From Mycoplasma parvum str. Indiana (GTDB lineage Bacteria > Bacillota_I > Bacilli_A > Mycoplasmatales > Mycoplasmoidaceae): a stretch of 64,000 nt of DNA. Of the stretch, positions 1 to 9,652 are shown one piece after another (positions within the stretch are counted from its first letter, which is position 1; the number at the start of each line of letters is the position of its first letter). The notes below the pieces were generated by a model. That model was given only the letters and a program-made list of their open reading frames with translations. It had not been told where the DNA came from and did not search any database. The position numbers and the translations under genes are program-made. The stretch is taken from positions 1 through 64,000 of the forward strand of contig NC_022575.1 in assembly GCF_000477415.1 (NCBI RefSeq), written 5' to 3'.

Positions 1-1041
1 TTGTCGAAAAAAAAATTTTTTAAAAAGTTAGAAAAAGAGTTAATAAATGAATTAGTTAAATTTAAGAGATTTTCTGAAAATGATTTTTATATAGAAAATT
101 TAGAAAATAAATTAATTATCTCGAAAATAAACAGATTATTAAAAGAAGGGTCAGGAAAAACTTATCTTATATTAGGGGAAAAAGGTTCAGGAAAAACTTA
201 TCTTTTTAAATGATTATTAAAAGATTTAGAGAATTTTTTATATATTGATTTAGAGAATTTTCAAAAAAATTTTCTTTATTTATTGAATAATTCAAAATTA
301 TTTATTTCTTTTTTAAAAAAATGAAATATTATATTGTTAGATAATTTTGAATTATTAGATTCAAAAAGTAAGTTTTATAAAGTAATTGAATTACTTAAAA
401 AAGAAAGAGAAGAAGAGGGAAAATTAAATATTTTTATAGAAAGTTCAGATAAAAATTTATTTGAATATCAAAATTCTTTTTTTGATAAAAATAATATTTT
501 TTATTTAAATTCTCCTAATTCTATTTTTTTAATAGAAATAATAAAAAAATTACTTCAAAAATATTTCAATGAATTGAAAATTACTGAAAGTTCTATTTCT
601 TTTTTGTCTTTATATTTAGGTAAAGATTTAAAAATTTTTATTAATAAATTATTTAAATTATTTTTCTTTTTGCAATGTTTTGAATATAATGTCAAAATTT
701 TAGATATTGATAATTTAAAAAAAATATTAAATGAATTATTTAATTTAAAAGAAAAAAAAGAATTAATTAACTATAAAAATAATTCACAAATAGAAATTAT
801 TTGTAAGAAAAAAAATTTTGATTTAAGAAAAATAAAAAGTAAATCTAAAAAGAGAGAGATTGTTTTTGAAAGAGATCAAATTATTTATATTTTGAAGGAA
901 AAATTAAATTTTTCTATTCAAGATATTTCAAAAATTTTATTTAAAAGTGAATCAGGAATAATTTATTCACTTAAAAAAATTTATAAGAGAAGAGAAAGTA
1001 ATTATTTTAGAGAATATTTTGATTTTTTAATACAAATTTAA
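1..1041 (+). CDS. dnaA: Chromosomal replication initiator DnaA (short form)
   Basis: DnaA binds the origin and opens it for replication. The 346-residue product starts at TTG at base 1 and reads through a UGA-Trp at 211-213. Walker A (GEKGSGKT, about residues 59-66) and Walker B (IILLDN, about 114) mark the AAA+ domain. The last ~60 residues hold the helix-turn-helix domain IV (DISKILFKSESGIIYSLKKI). The usual ~100-residue N-terminal domain I and linker are missing, so the protein is about 100 residues shorter than typical. dnaN follows after 76 bp, the classic order at an origin. Identity is firm from motifs and position. Confidence 0.93.
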
Positions 1042-1117
1042 TTAATAAATTAATTTTTATATTTATGTTTTTGTATTATTAATTAATTTATATATATTTA
1101 TTAATTAATAATTAATT
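1042..1117. other. AT-only spacer between dnaA and dnaN, candidate origin element
   Basis: Nearly pure A/T with repeated ttaattaa and attaatta blocks, which would unwind easily. No good DnaA box (TTATCCACA type) is visible here. The dnaA-dnaN spacer is a common oriC location, so calling it a candidate origin is inference from position and composition only. Confidence 0.3.
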
Positions 1118-2269
1118 ATGCATTTTTCAATTAATAATAAAGTTAATTCAAAGATTAGAGATTTTTTGAATATGAATATAAGTACTAATTTTTTAACTCA
1201 AGATAAAGAAGAAATATTAATTAAAGCTCATAAAGATGAATTATTATTTTTTTCTAATAATGGATTTACTGAATGTAAATTAATTTTCAAAAATCAAGAA
1301 ATTAAGTATAAAAAACAAGGAGAATCTGTAATAAATGCAAAAATTCTTTTATCAATATTAGAAAATTTAAAAGCTTCTGAAGAAATATGTTTCAAAAAAA
1401 TAGAAAATTCTCTATTACAAATTTCTTCAAAAAAATTTGAATGTAATCTAATTTGCTTAACTAAAAAAATATTATTTAAGGATATTCATATTGAAGAAGA
1501 TATGAAAAAAATAACTTTTGAATTTGATTTTCTGAATTTAATAAATTCAAAATTTAAAGATTTTTATAAAAGTTCTAGTAGTCAAATGCAGAAAAATTCA
1601 GTTTTTAATACTATAAATTTCAAAAAAGAAAATTTTTCTGAAGAAATCAATATCACTATAACTGATTCTTTTAGAATTCTTTTAGCTATTTTTGAATTAC
1701 CAAAACTAAAAGAATTGAATAATTTTGAATTTAATTTACCCGTAGAAGTATTGGGTAGTATAGTTAATTTATTTAAAAATGAAAATAATTTAAAAGAACT
1801 TGATTTTTATTTAAAAAATGATTATTTATTTATTATTTCAGAAACTTTAAGATTTAAAACCAAACTTTATTCTGGTGGTTATCCTAATTTAATAGTCTTA
1901 TTTTCTCTACAAGAAAAAATTAATTTTTCTGTAAATAAATCTGTTTTAATTTCAGCAATAGATAGAAATCTATTGCTTTCAGAAAAAAATTTAAATATTA
2001 CTCTCTACAAAATAATAGACAATAATTTAGTGCTAGAATTTAGAGACTCTTCTAAAGGTTTTTTAAAAGAAGAAATAGAAATTGATAAAAAGAAAGGAGA
2101 TTTCATTGATTTTTCTTTAAATAGTCTTCATTTAAAACAATTATTGAAGAATATACCTGATTCTGAAATAATTTTTATGATTTCAGAGCCTTTTAAACCA
2201 ATAATTCTTTTCGGGAAAGAAGAAGGTAAAAATTTTAGACAAATAATATTACCTCTGAAATATAGTTAA
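1118..2269 (+). CDS. dnaN: DNA polymerase III sliding clamp (beta subunit)
   Basis: The 383-residue length and the ending (NFRQIILPLKYS, cf. the usual ...L.P.R clamp terminus) fit the beta clamp, which rings DNA and tethers the replicative polymerase. The three-fold repeat architecture shows as repeated blocks such as INITITDSFRILLAIFELPKL in the middle. ATG start; the next gene begins 8 bp after the stop, so the two are probably co-transcribed. Assignment rests on the C-terminal pattern, length and position next to dnaA. Confidence 0.9.
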   Translation: MHFSINNKVNSKIRDFLNMNISTNFLTQDKEEILIKAHKDELLFFSNNGFTECKLIFKNQEIKYKKQGESVINAKILLSILENLKASEEICFKKIENSLLQISSKKFECNLICLTKKILFKDIHIEEDMKKITFEFDFLNLINSKFKDFYKSSSSQMQKNSVFNTINFKKENFSEEINITITDSFRILLAIFELPKLKELNNFEFNLPVEVLGSIVNLFKNENNLKELDFYLKNDYLFIISETLRFKTKLYSGGYPNLIVLFSLQEKINFSVNKSVLISAIDRNLLLSEKNLNITLYKIIDNNLVLEFRDSSKGFLKEEIEIDKKKGDFIDFSLNSLHLKQLLKNIPDSEIIFMISEPFKPIILFGKEEGKNFRQIILPLKYS

Positions 2270-2277
2270 TTAAATAA

Positions 2278-3183
2278 GTGAAAATCCTTAATAATTCGAT
2301 ATTTAATTACGACACTAATTTCAGTACTTTTGTCAGAAAAGAAAAAAATTTCAAAATATTAACACATATTTTTATAACTATTTCTGTAATAGTAATTGCC
2401 ATTCTTACTTCTACAGAAATTAAAAATCTCTTGTATGAATATGTATTTAGATTTTTTATTGTTTTTAGAATGCCTGAATATATTGGAGAATTTTTTAAGA
2501 AATTTGTAATTTCAGATTGAAGTAGTATTTCTGAAGATTTTGAGAATTTATTGACCAACTATAGAAGATATGTTTATGGAATAATTTTGGTTTTCACTAT
2601 GGAAAAAATTAGATTATTTTTTAGATATTTTTATTCCATTAAGAGATGAGATAGATTTGGTTTATCTTATGGAATATATGAAAATAGTAAATTTTTAAAA
2701 GTCAAAAAAGAATTACTTTCAACATTAGGAAATGTTTTTAGTTTTGGAGTTTCTTTAATAGTTTTTTTTGTAATTATTGCTTTTTCTATTTATCAACAAT
2801 TAATTAAAGGAATATCTTTTGAACATAACTTTATGTTTGAAGGAATTATTTTTGCTTGCTTTTTTTGAATAGCAATTGTTGTTTATTTTGCTTTAAATCT
2901 TTATCAAAGAATTCATAACTATTATCGAAATTATTTAAAAAATAATGTAATAAATCAAAAAAAAGATGCATGACAAGCTATTCAAAGCTTGTTATGACAT
3001 TACTTTTTAAATATTTTTGCTTTTGTAATTATTTCTATGAATTTCCCTATAGATCTTTTCTTATTATTTGCTTTCTTTAAATTCATTCCTTGAAAGCTTA
3101 TTTTCTCTTATTTGAGAGAAAAAAGAGCAGAAAAAAAGAATAATAAATTCTTTTATTACACTAATTCTTTTTTAAATTTCTAG
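2278..3183 (+). CDS. Multi-pass membrane protein of unknown function
   Basis: A GTG-started 301-residue protein reading through seven UGA-Trp codons. Hydrophobic stretches near residues 28-45, 155-180, 190-215 and 245-270 suggest four to six membrane helices; the N terminus and loops are basic (RFGLSYGIYENSKFLKVKKE). It lies between dnaN and hrcA with gaps of 8 and 4 bp, so it is part of the origin operon. I do not recognise the family. The internal TGA codons make a standard-code reading fall apart. Confidence 0.75.
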
Positions 3184-3187
3184 GATA

Positions 3188-4258
3188 ATGTCTTTTTATC
3201 CAGTTAAATGTAAAAATTTACCTATTCATGAAAAAGATTCTTTGAATACTAGACAAAAAGAGATTATGAGAATGATAGTAGAGATGTATATAAATGAGAA
3301 AGAAGCTATTAGTAGTTTAAATATCAAATCAAAAAAACTTTTTAAATGATCTTCAGCGACAATAAGAAATGAAATGGTAATTCTAGAAAATAAAGGTTTT
3401 TTAAAGAAAGAACATAAATCTTCTGGTAGAATTCCCACCAGAGAAGGCTATAAATTGTATATAGATTCTTTAATGGGAAAAATAAAAAGTGTAGATGGAG
3501 AAATTAAGACTAAATTAATTGAATTATTTTCTTATAGAAATGAATCAATTGATAATACTTTAAATAAAAGTGCTGAAATTATTTCTAACTTCCTAAATTT
3601 ACCAATAGTTTTATCTGGAAAAACTAATTTAGATTTAGAAATATTAAAGAAAATAGATTTAGTTGAAATTTCTACTCATGAATTTATTATTCTTGCTGTA
3701 ACTTCTTCTGGAGAAATTTATAAAGACAAAATTTGAGTAGAAAGATTTAAAGAAAAAGAAGACTTGAGTACATGTGTTTCACTACTGAATGAAAATTTAG
3801 TAGGATGTCCATTATCAAAAGTGAATATTGAAGTTAATAAATTATTACCTAGAATTAGAAAAAGTGTTCATCACTATGAATTTGTTTATGAAACAATAAT
3901 TGCTAAGATTTGTTCTAATATTGTAAATAAAGAGCAATCTTTTTTCAAAATTTATAACAAGAATGCTATTATTTCTCAACCAGAAGTTAAAAATAATCAA
4001 ATTAGTTTAGAAAGAGTTTTTAATGTTTTGGAAGATTATTCAACTTTTTCTCAATTAAATTTGAATTATTCTAGAACTGGAAAAACTCTAATTAATTTAG
4101 AAGGAGCTATGGATGGAATTTCTGTAGCTACTACTATTTTGGATAGTAAAGCTAAAACTAGAAGTATTTCTATTATAGGTCCTTTACGTATGGATTATTT
4201 ATTAATTAGGAGTTTATTTGAATTTATTAATGATAATTTAGTATTGAATACACAATAA
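3188..4258 (+). CDS. hrcA: Heat-inducible transcription repressor HrcA
   Basis: HrcA represses chaperone genes by binding CIRCE operators and is tuned by GroEL. The 356-residue product carries the winged-helix hallmark (SSATIRNEMVILENKGFL, about residues 57-74, then SSGRIPTREGYKLY) and the C-terminal GAMDGISVATTIL and ISIIGPLRMDY blocks typical of the family. ATG start 4 bp after the previous stop; two UGA-Trp codons (3349, 3734). No CIRCE element was seen in this window, so its targets (dnaK, clpB, lon in other mollicutes) would lie elsewhere. Confidence 0.92.
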
Positions 4259-4305
4259 TAAACAATAAGATCTAAATGTAATGGTTAAGTTTTAATTTAG
4301 TAAGT

Positions 4306-5523
4306 TTGGCAGAGTCTACACGTAAAGGAAAAAAAGAGGGAAAGTTAGGTGAATTATTACAGTTAAAGAAAGAATATAAAGATTTAGAAAAAGAGAGTAA
4401 ACAACTAAAGAGTTATTTAAATCAGAATATATTCAGTGCTTTTGATAGCACTGAAAACTCTTCTGAACTTAAATTAGAAGAATTATTTAAAGCAGAACAA
4501 GGTTCTTTTGCATTCTTTAAGAAATTATCTAAGAGTGGAGTTTTTGACTTTAATTTTCCGGCTTTGGAAGTTAATAATTTAACAAAATATTATGGAAATA
4601 AAAAGCTCTCTTCTTTAACTAATATTTCTTTTAAAGTATTTTTTGGTGATTTTCATGTAATTGTTGGTCCTTATTCTTCTGGTAAAACAACTCTATTTAA
4701 TTGTTTAATTTCCAAAGAAGAATATGAAGGAGAAATACTATTTAATTCCATTGATTATAAAGGAGATATTTCTAAGATAACAAAAGTTTGTGCAAGTATT
4801 AGTTATGAACATGATTTTGATTTATTTAGTAGTCTTGAAGATGTAATTAATACTAAATTGCAAATAGTTGGAGTAGAAGAAAATTGCATGAAGAATTATT
4901 TAGATATTCAATTAAAAGCTTTTGGTTTGGAAGATAAAAGAGGTTCAATGATAATAGATCTTTCATTATTGGAAATAAGAAAAGCTCAATTAGTAATTGC
5001 TTTAATTTTCGATTCTCCTATTATTCTTTTAGATCAACCTCTTTTGGGGTTACAACATTCAGAAAAGATAGAACTTTTGGAAATTCTATTTAAATTGAAA
5101 GCGCAAGAAAGAGCAATTATTTTGACCTCTCATGAACTTTCTGATTTAGCTTCATATGCTAATTCTTGTACTCTTCTATTAGAAGGTAAAACTTATTATT
5201 CTGGTTCTCTAGAAAATTTACTATTAGAAAGTAAAAATAAATATTTTATTTCTACTTCAGATAATGAAACTTGCTTAAAACTTCTTGAAAAATATAGTGA
5301 AAAACACTATATTAATGAATTGAAAAATTCAATTTATTGTGTTTTTGATGGTAAATTAAATTTCTTATTATTTCAAAGAGATTGTTCAGAACAAAATATT
5401 ATTTTCTTTGAAATTAGAAAGGTAAGTCTTGAAATTGAAGATATTTATTCTTCAATTTCTAAATTAGGTAGTAAAACTGCTAGATTAGAACTTAATAAGA
5501 AAAAATATTTTTCAACTAATTAA
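4306..5523 (+). CDS. ABC-type ATPase subunit with non-canonical Walker B
   Basis: The 405-residue product has a charged, probably coiled-coil N-terminal ~85 residues, then an ABC ATPase domain: Walker A GPYSSGKTT (about 121-129), a degenerate signature (DLSLLEIRKAQL, about 218-229), Walker B IILLDQP (about 239-245) and H-loop ILTSHELSD. The catalytic glutamate that normally follows the Walker B aspartate is Gln (about residue 244). TTG start chosen because an upstream ATG (4281) meets a stop within five codons. No permease is adjacent. Substrate unknown; could be a regulatory rather than a transporting ATPase. Confidence 0.8.
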   Translation: MAESTRKGKKEGKLGELLQLKKEYKDLEKESKQLKSYLNQNIFSAFDSTENSSELKLEELFKAEQGSFAFFKKLSKSGVFDFNFPALEVNNLTKYYGNKKLSSLTNISFKVFFGDFHVIVGPYSSGKTTLFNCLISKEEYEGEILFNSIDYKGDISKITKVCASISYEHDFDLFSSLEDVINTKLQIVGVEENCMKNYLDIQLKAFGLEDKRGSMIIDLSLLEIRKAQLVIALIFDSPIILLDQPLLGLQHSEKIELLEILFKLKAQERAIILTSHELSDLASYANSCTLLLEGKTYYSGSLENLLLESKNKYFISTSDNETCLKLLEKYSEKHYINELKNSIYCVFDGKLNFLLFQRDCSEQNIIFFEIRKVSLEIEDIYSSISKLGSKTARLELNKKKYFSTN

Positions 5524-6042
5524 AAATTTTCAATTTAGGGATTTCTCCTTCTCTAAGAATTTCTTTTCTATCGTAATCATAAATAGTAGAAGCAATATTA
5601 GAGACAGGGCAGCCTGAATAAACAATAATAAATTTATCTCTATAAGTTTTAAAGATATATTTGGCCTCTCTTAAATTTTTTATAGGCTTGCAGCCTGAGA
5701 TATTAGCGCTGGTGGAATAAAGTGGTCCTAAATGTTCACATAATTTAAGAATTATGGGATTATTGGGCATTCTATAAGAAATGCCTTTATAAACAATAGT
5801 TAGAGGTCCTGGTCAGAACCTCTTTAGAATTTCCTTTAAATCATCTGGTATTGGATTAGGTAGTTGATCAAATTTACTTACAAAGAAGATTAATTTTTTT
5901 TTAAAGGTCTTTTTTTCATTTCATAAAGTAAATTTTTATTGAGAGAAACTAAAGCAATTTGAGTATCTGTTTCAATTACTAGTGCTTTACCAGTCATTAA
6001 GGTTCTATAAATAGTTACATAATTGCTTAAAAATTTTTTCAT
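5516..6042 (-). pseudogene. tsaC: tRNA threonylcarbamoyladenosine (t6A) synthesis protein TsaC/Sua5, frameshifted
   Basis: The C-terminal half carries the Sua5/YrdC hallmarks WPGPLTIVYKG and LYSTSANISG, and the N-terminal half has ALVIETDTQIALV like the PTDTVYGL region. The family makes threonylcarbamoyl-AMP for t6A37 of ANN-decoding tRNAs. The two halves are in different frames: an A9 run (plus-strand T9 at 5894-5902) needs one more A to join ATG 6042 to the stop at 5516. With that base the protein would be ~175 residues, near normal. As this enzyme is usually essential, either the sequence has an error, or slippage on the A9 run restores the frame. It overlaps the upstream plus-strand gene by 8 bp. 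Confidence 0.8.
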
Positions 6043-6136
6043 AAATTTATTACTAATTGAGTTTTTTCTTTTAATAAAAGAAATATTTAATAGAAATAAT
6101 TTATTTTTTTATTTTAAAGCAGTTAGGGAAATAATA

Positions 6137-6210
6137 TGGAGCAGAATATGAGAATCAAACTCACGACTCAACCTTGGCAAGGTTGTATTTTATCACTAAA
6201 CTAATTCTGC
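6137..6210 (-). tRNA. tRNA-Gly(GCC)
   Basis: On the minus strand an acceptor stem GCAGAAT/ATTCTGC, anticodon stem CAACC/GGTTG with loop TTGCCAA (anticodon GCC) and an encoded CCA end form a complete cloverleaf. Confidence 0.92.
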
Positions 6211-6371
6211 GAATATTTCAAAATTTAATAAGATAGAAAGAAATTCTACCCTTATTAAATTATTTATTTAGAATAAAGTTTATTTTGTAAAAAATAAATA
6301 ATAAATTGGAGGAAAAAGAAAGAACTTTAAATGAATATTCTTGATGACAAGTTCATTGATATTATGGAAAA

Positions 6372-6542
6372 ATGAGAGCAATTACTTTTATTGAAGAATT
6401 TATTAAAAATTTTCAACGAATTCAATGAAGTGATAAAAAAAGAGTAATAAAAGAAACTTGTTTTGTTCTAATTATTACTGGAGTTTTAACAATTTTCTTT
6501 TATTTAGTTTTTTTATTTAAAAATTACATAATTGGTAATTAA
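6372..6542 (+). CDS. secE: Preprotein translocase subunit SecE
   Basis: A 56-residue single-span protein: amphipathic N-terminal helix (IEEFIKNFQRIQWSDKKRVIKET, in pieces matching the WPS.KE..K.T pattern) then one membrane helix VLIITGVLTIFFYLVFLF. SecE clamps SecY in the translocon. It directly precedes nusG, the standard order. ATG 6372 chosen; the frame stays open upstream to TTG 6306, giving a Trp-rich extension I think less likely. A short overlapping ORF (6331-6447) in another frame looks spurious. Confidence 0.82.
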
Positions 6543-6574
6543 TTCTTTAACATTTTTTAAAGTTTTTATTTAGA

Positions 6575-7594
6575 TTGGAAGACAAGTACTATGAAATTCT
6601 CAAAATAAAAAAAAGTGCTACCATAGAAGAAATTGAAGCTTCTTATGAAAAGCTTAGCGAAGAAATAGTTTTAAGTAAATTGACTAAAGCTGATAAGAAT
6701 ATTCATTTAGAGTCATTAAGGCAAGCTTATTCTTCTTTAATAGATCTAAAAATGGAAGAAGAGAGAGAAAATACTGGAATTCCCTTTCAGTGATATGTAG
6801 CTAGAAGTTATATAGCTAATGAAGATAGATTAATAGAGTCATTATGAGATAAATTGAGACAACATAATTTATCAGATTGTGTAAAAGAAATTATTTCTTT
6901 TAAAGAAACAGTAATAGTTGAAAGTGAAGAGATGACTCATGATTCTTCAGAATTACCTAAATTAGCTTTTAAAAATAGTCCTAGTTCTGTTTGAGTTAAG
7001 TTAAAGAATGGTAATTTCAAAAGAATTAAATTAACAGTTAAAAGACCTTATAAATGTTTCATTTTCTTTAATATGTTGAGTGATTTTGATTTATTTACCA
7101 AAATCAATAGTTGATTACTAGGTTTAACTTTTTTAGATTTCCCTAATTTAAAGGTAATTTCGGAAGAGGACATTAAGAAAATGAAAAGTAATGTCAAAGA
7201 AGAAATCCCTAATTTGATGGAATATATAGCTGAAAAAGAATATGAAGTTATTTCAGGTCCGGTAGCTGATCATACTAATGAAAGCTCATATATTTATACA
7301 AAAGATGATGAATATGATGATGAGGAAGGAATCCACTTAATGGACAAAAAAGAGGTATTTGTCAATGAAGTGCAGGAAGAAAAAGAAATATTTAGTGCTT
7401 CATTTGAAGGTAGTAGAGAAAATATCGTAATAGAAAAATTAAGAATAAATGATTTTGTATTTGTTTCCGAAATGGGAACAAAAGGAGTAGTAATAGCAAT
7501 AGATTTAAAAGAAAGAATTGTAACAGTTAATATAAATCTTTTTGGTAGAAATCAAACAATTCAATGTAAACCAGAACAATTAAAAGAGTTTTAA
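6575..7594 (+). CDS. nusG: Transcription factor NusG with J-domain-like N-terminal extension
   Basis: NusG binds RNA polymerase to suppress pausing. The core starts at FQWYVARSYIANEDRL (about residue 71) and ends with a KOW domain (GTKGVVIAIDLKERIVTVNI, then LFGRNQTIQCKPEQL). About residues 1-70 are extra: KYYEILKIKKSATIEEIEASY and later LRQAYSSLIDLK match the helix I/II and helix IV pattern of a DnaJ J-domain, but the HPD tripeptide is absent. The join is one open frame across UGA-Trp at 6791. 339 residues versus ~180-200 usual, also owing to an acidic insert (TKDDEYDDEEG) between NGN and KOW. TTG start. Confidence 0.88.
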
Positions 7595-7610
7595 AATTAA
7601 ATTTTTAGAT

Positions 7611-8228
7611 ATGCTTTGTAGTTTATTATCTACAATAATTCAGAAAGTTAAAAGCTTTCTGAAACCTTGTGGTTGTTCAGAAAAAGTTTTTAAAGTAGTA
7701 AATATTTATTCTCCTATGGACGGAACTATAGTGTCTCAGAGAAGAATTCCTGATGAAGGTTTTTCTGAAGGATATATGGGAGAAGGTCTTGGATTAAAAC
7801 CTAAAGATAATGGGGAAATTCTTTCTCCATTAGGAGGTAAACTAGAGGTAGTATTTAGAACACAACATGCTTATATCATTAGAGAAAGCATTCATAATAT
7901 TGCAGTGATGTTACATTTAGGAATTAATACTGTTAATATTCCTGCTGAGGAAAAAGCTTTTGAAACTATTTGAGCACAAGGACAAGATATTAAAGAGAAA
8001 GAAGTATTGTGTCAAATGAATTTGGAAACAATTAGGAGAATTATGAAAGAAGAAGAGAAAAAAAGATCTTCAGGTGAAATAAGTGAGGAAGAAAAACCAA
8101 CTAGTGATATTTCAGCTTTATTAGTGCAAACAGAAAATATGGAAAATAAAAAAGTTGAAATTCTCAAAAAAGATGGAGATGATGTTGAAAAAGGAGAATT
8201 AATTATGAGAATAATTTCTTCTCAATAA
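7611..8228 (+). CDS. crr: PTS glucose-type enzyme IIA component
   Basis: A 205-residue soluble IIA domain that relays phosphate from HPr to a sugar-specific IIBC. Both active-site histidines of the family are visible: TQHAY and, ~15 residues on, MLHLGINTV. The early SPMDGTIV block is the usual N-terminal family motif. It starts 16 bp after nusG. No IIBC partner lies in the window. The C-terminal ~60 residues repeat the VEILKKDGDDVEKGELIM clasp typical of the fold, with a charged insert (IMKEEEKKRSSGEISEEEK). Confidence 0.9.
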
Positions 8229-8257
8229 GTAAAAATTAATTTGATTTTTTCTTTTCT

Positions 8258-9640
8258 ATCAAAAAGTACGAATCACTCCTTCTAGAAGGTAGACTAGCTA
8301 GTCCCGGATTAATATCCGGTACTTTCTTTTTACATCCTAGAGGTTATTTTATTTGAGAACAAATTCAATCTTTTTTAAATACTGAATTTGCTAAATTAAA
8401 TGTTCAAAATGTTTTATTCCCTAGTTTAATACCTTTCCAAAAATTTAAAGAAGAAAGTGAAAATAGTAAGAATTTAGATTTAGATGAAATTATGAGATTA
8501 CACACAACTAAAGAAAATAGTGTTATAGCTTTAAGACCAACTAGTGAGATATTATTTTCTCACTACTTTAAAGAAAGATTTAAAGAGAGGGAGAGTAAAT
8601 TACCTATTCTCTTAAATCAATGGTCTTCCGTTTATAGGGAAGAAAGAAATACTAAATTATTTTTTAGAAGTAAAGAGTTTTATTGACAAGAATTACACTC
8701 TTTACATGAAAATCAAGAAGATTTAAATAAATATTTAAAAACAATTCATGAAATTTATCAAAAATTATTAGGTGAATTATTATGTATTGATTTCATTTCC
8801 GGAGAGAAGACAATTTTAGAAAGATTTCCTGGAGCTCAAAAAACTTTAACTAATGAATGCATTCTTCCGGATGGTCAATCATTACAATTAACAACTACAC
8901 ATAATCTATCTACTTTCTTTTCTGATTTAATGGGCATTAGATATTGAAATAATCAAAATAAAGAAATGCTTCCCTATCAATTATCTGCAGGTTCATCTAC
9001 TAGATTGCTCGGAGCTGTAGTGGAGATGCACAAAGATGATAAAGGAATTATTCTTCCTTGAGAGCTATCTAAGGAAAATATTGCCGTTTTAATTCTTCAA
9101 GGATATAGTGATGAAGATAAAAATCTTTTATCTGCTATTGAAGAGAGATTGAATAAATATCGAATTTATTGAGATGATTCAGCTGCTTCTTTGGGAAAAA
9201 AACTTATTAAAGTAGAACAACTTGGAATTCCTTTAACCTTAATTATTGGAGTTAATGAATTAAAAAATAAAAAAATTCTATTGAAATCTAGATTAAATTC
9301 TGAAAAATATGAAATTGATCTTTCAAAACTTGAGAGTGAAATTGAAAGCTTTTCGAAAAAATATCAATCAGAGTTATTCGAGAGAAGTAAAAACAAAAAG
9401 TTAAATTTAATAAAAGAAAGTTATAAGATGAATGAACTAATTCATTTCATACAAGAAGGTTATTTGGTTTTAGCACCTTGACTAAATGAGCTAGATAATG
9501 AAAGACAATTTAAAGAATGTAAATACAATTTTTCTCCTAGATGTATTAAAGAAGAGTTAGATTTAAAAAATACAGCTCAAAGTTGTATTTTTAGTGGCAA
9601 AAAAGCTAATTGTTTGGCATACTTCGGTAGAAGTTATTAA
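8258..9640 (+). CDS. proS: Prolyl-tRNA synthetase (short archaeal/eukaryotic-type)
   Basis: Charges tRNA-Pro. Class II motifs are visible: GTFFLHPRGYFIWEQIQ, ALRPTSEILFSHYF (TXE loop), WSSVYREERNT (motif 2) and, later, GSSTRLLGAVVEMHKDD (motif 3 region). Anticodon-binding and C-terminal domains follow, ending NCLAYFGRSY. ~460 residues. No ATG, GTG or TTG exists in frame between the upstream stop (8237) and 8492, which lies inside conserved sequence; ATC at 8258 (then KKYESLLLEGR) is the best start. Alternatively a T6 run at 8245-8250 lost a base after TTG 8241. Confidence 0.88.
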
Positions 9641-9652
9641 TTCTTTTTAAAA

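Noticed and set aside
6331-6447. 38-codon ATG frame upstream of and overlapping secE
   Set aside because: Overlaps the SecE start in another frame, has no recognisable features, and SecE identity is clear.
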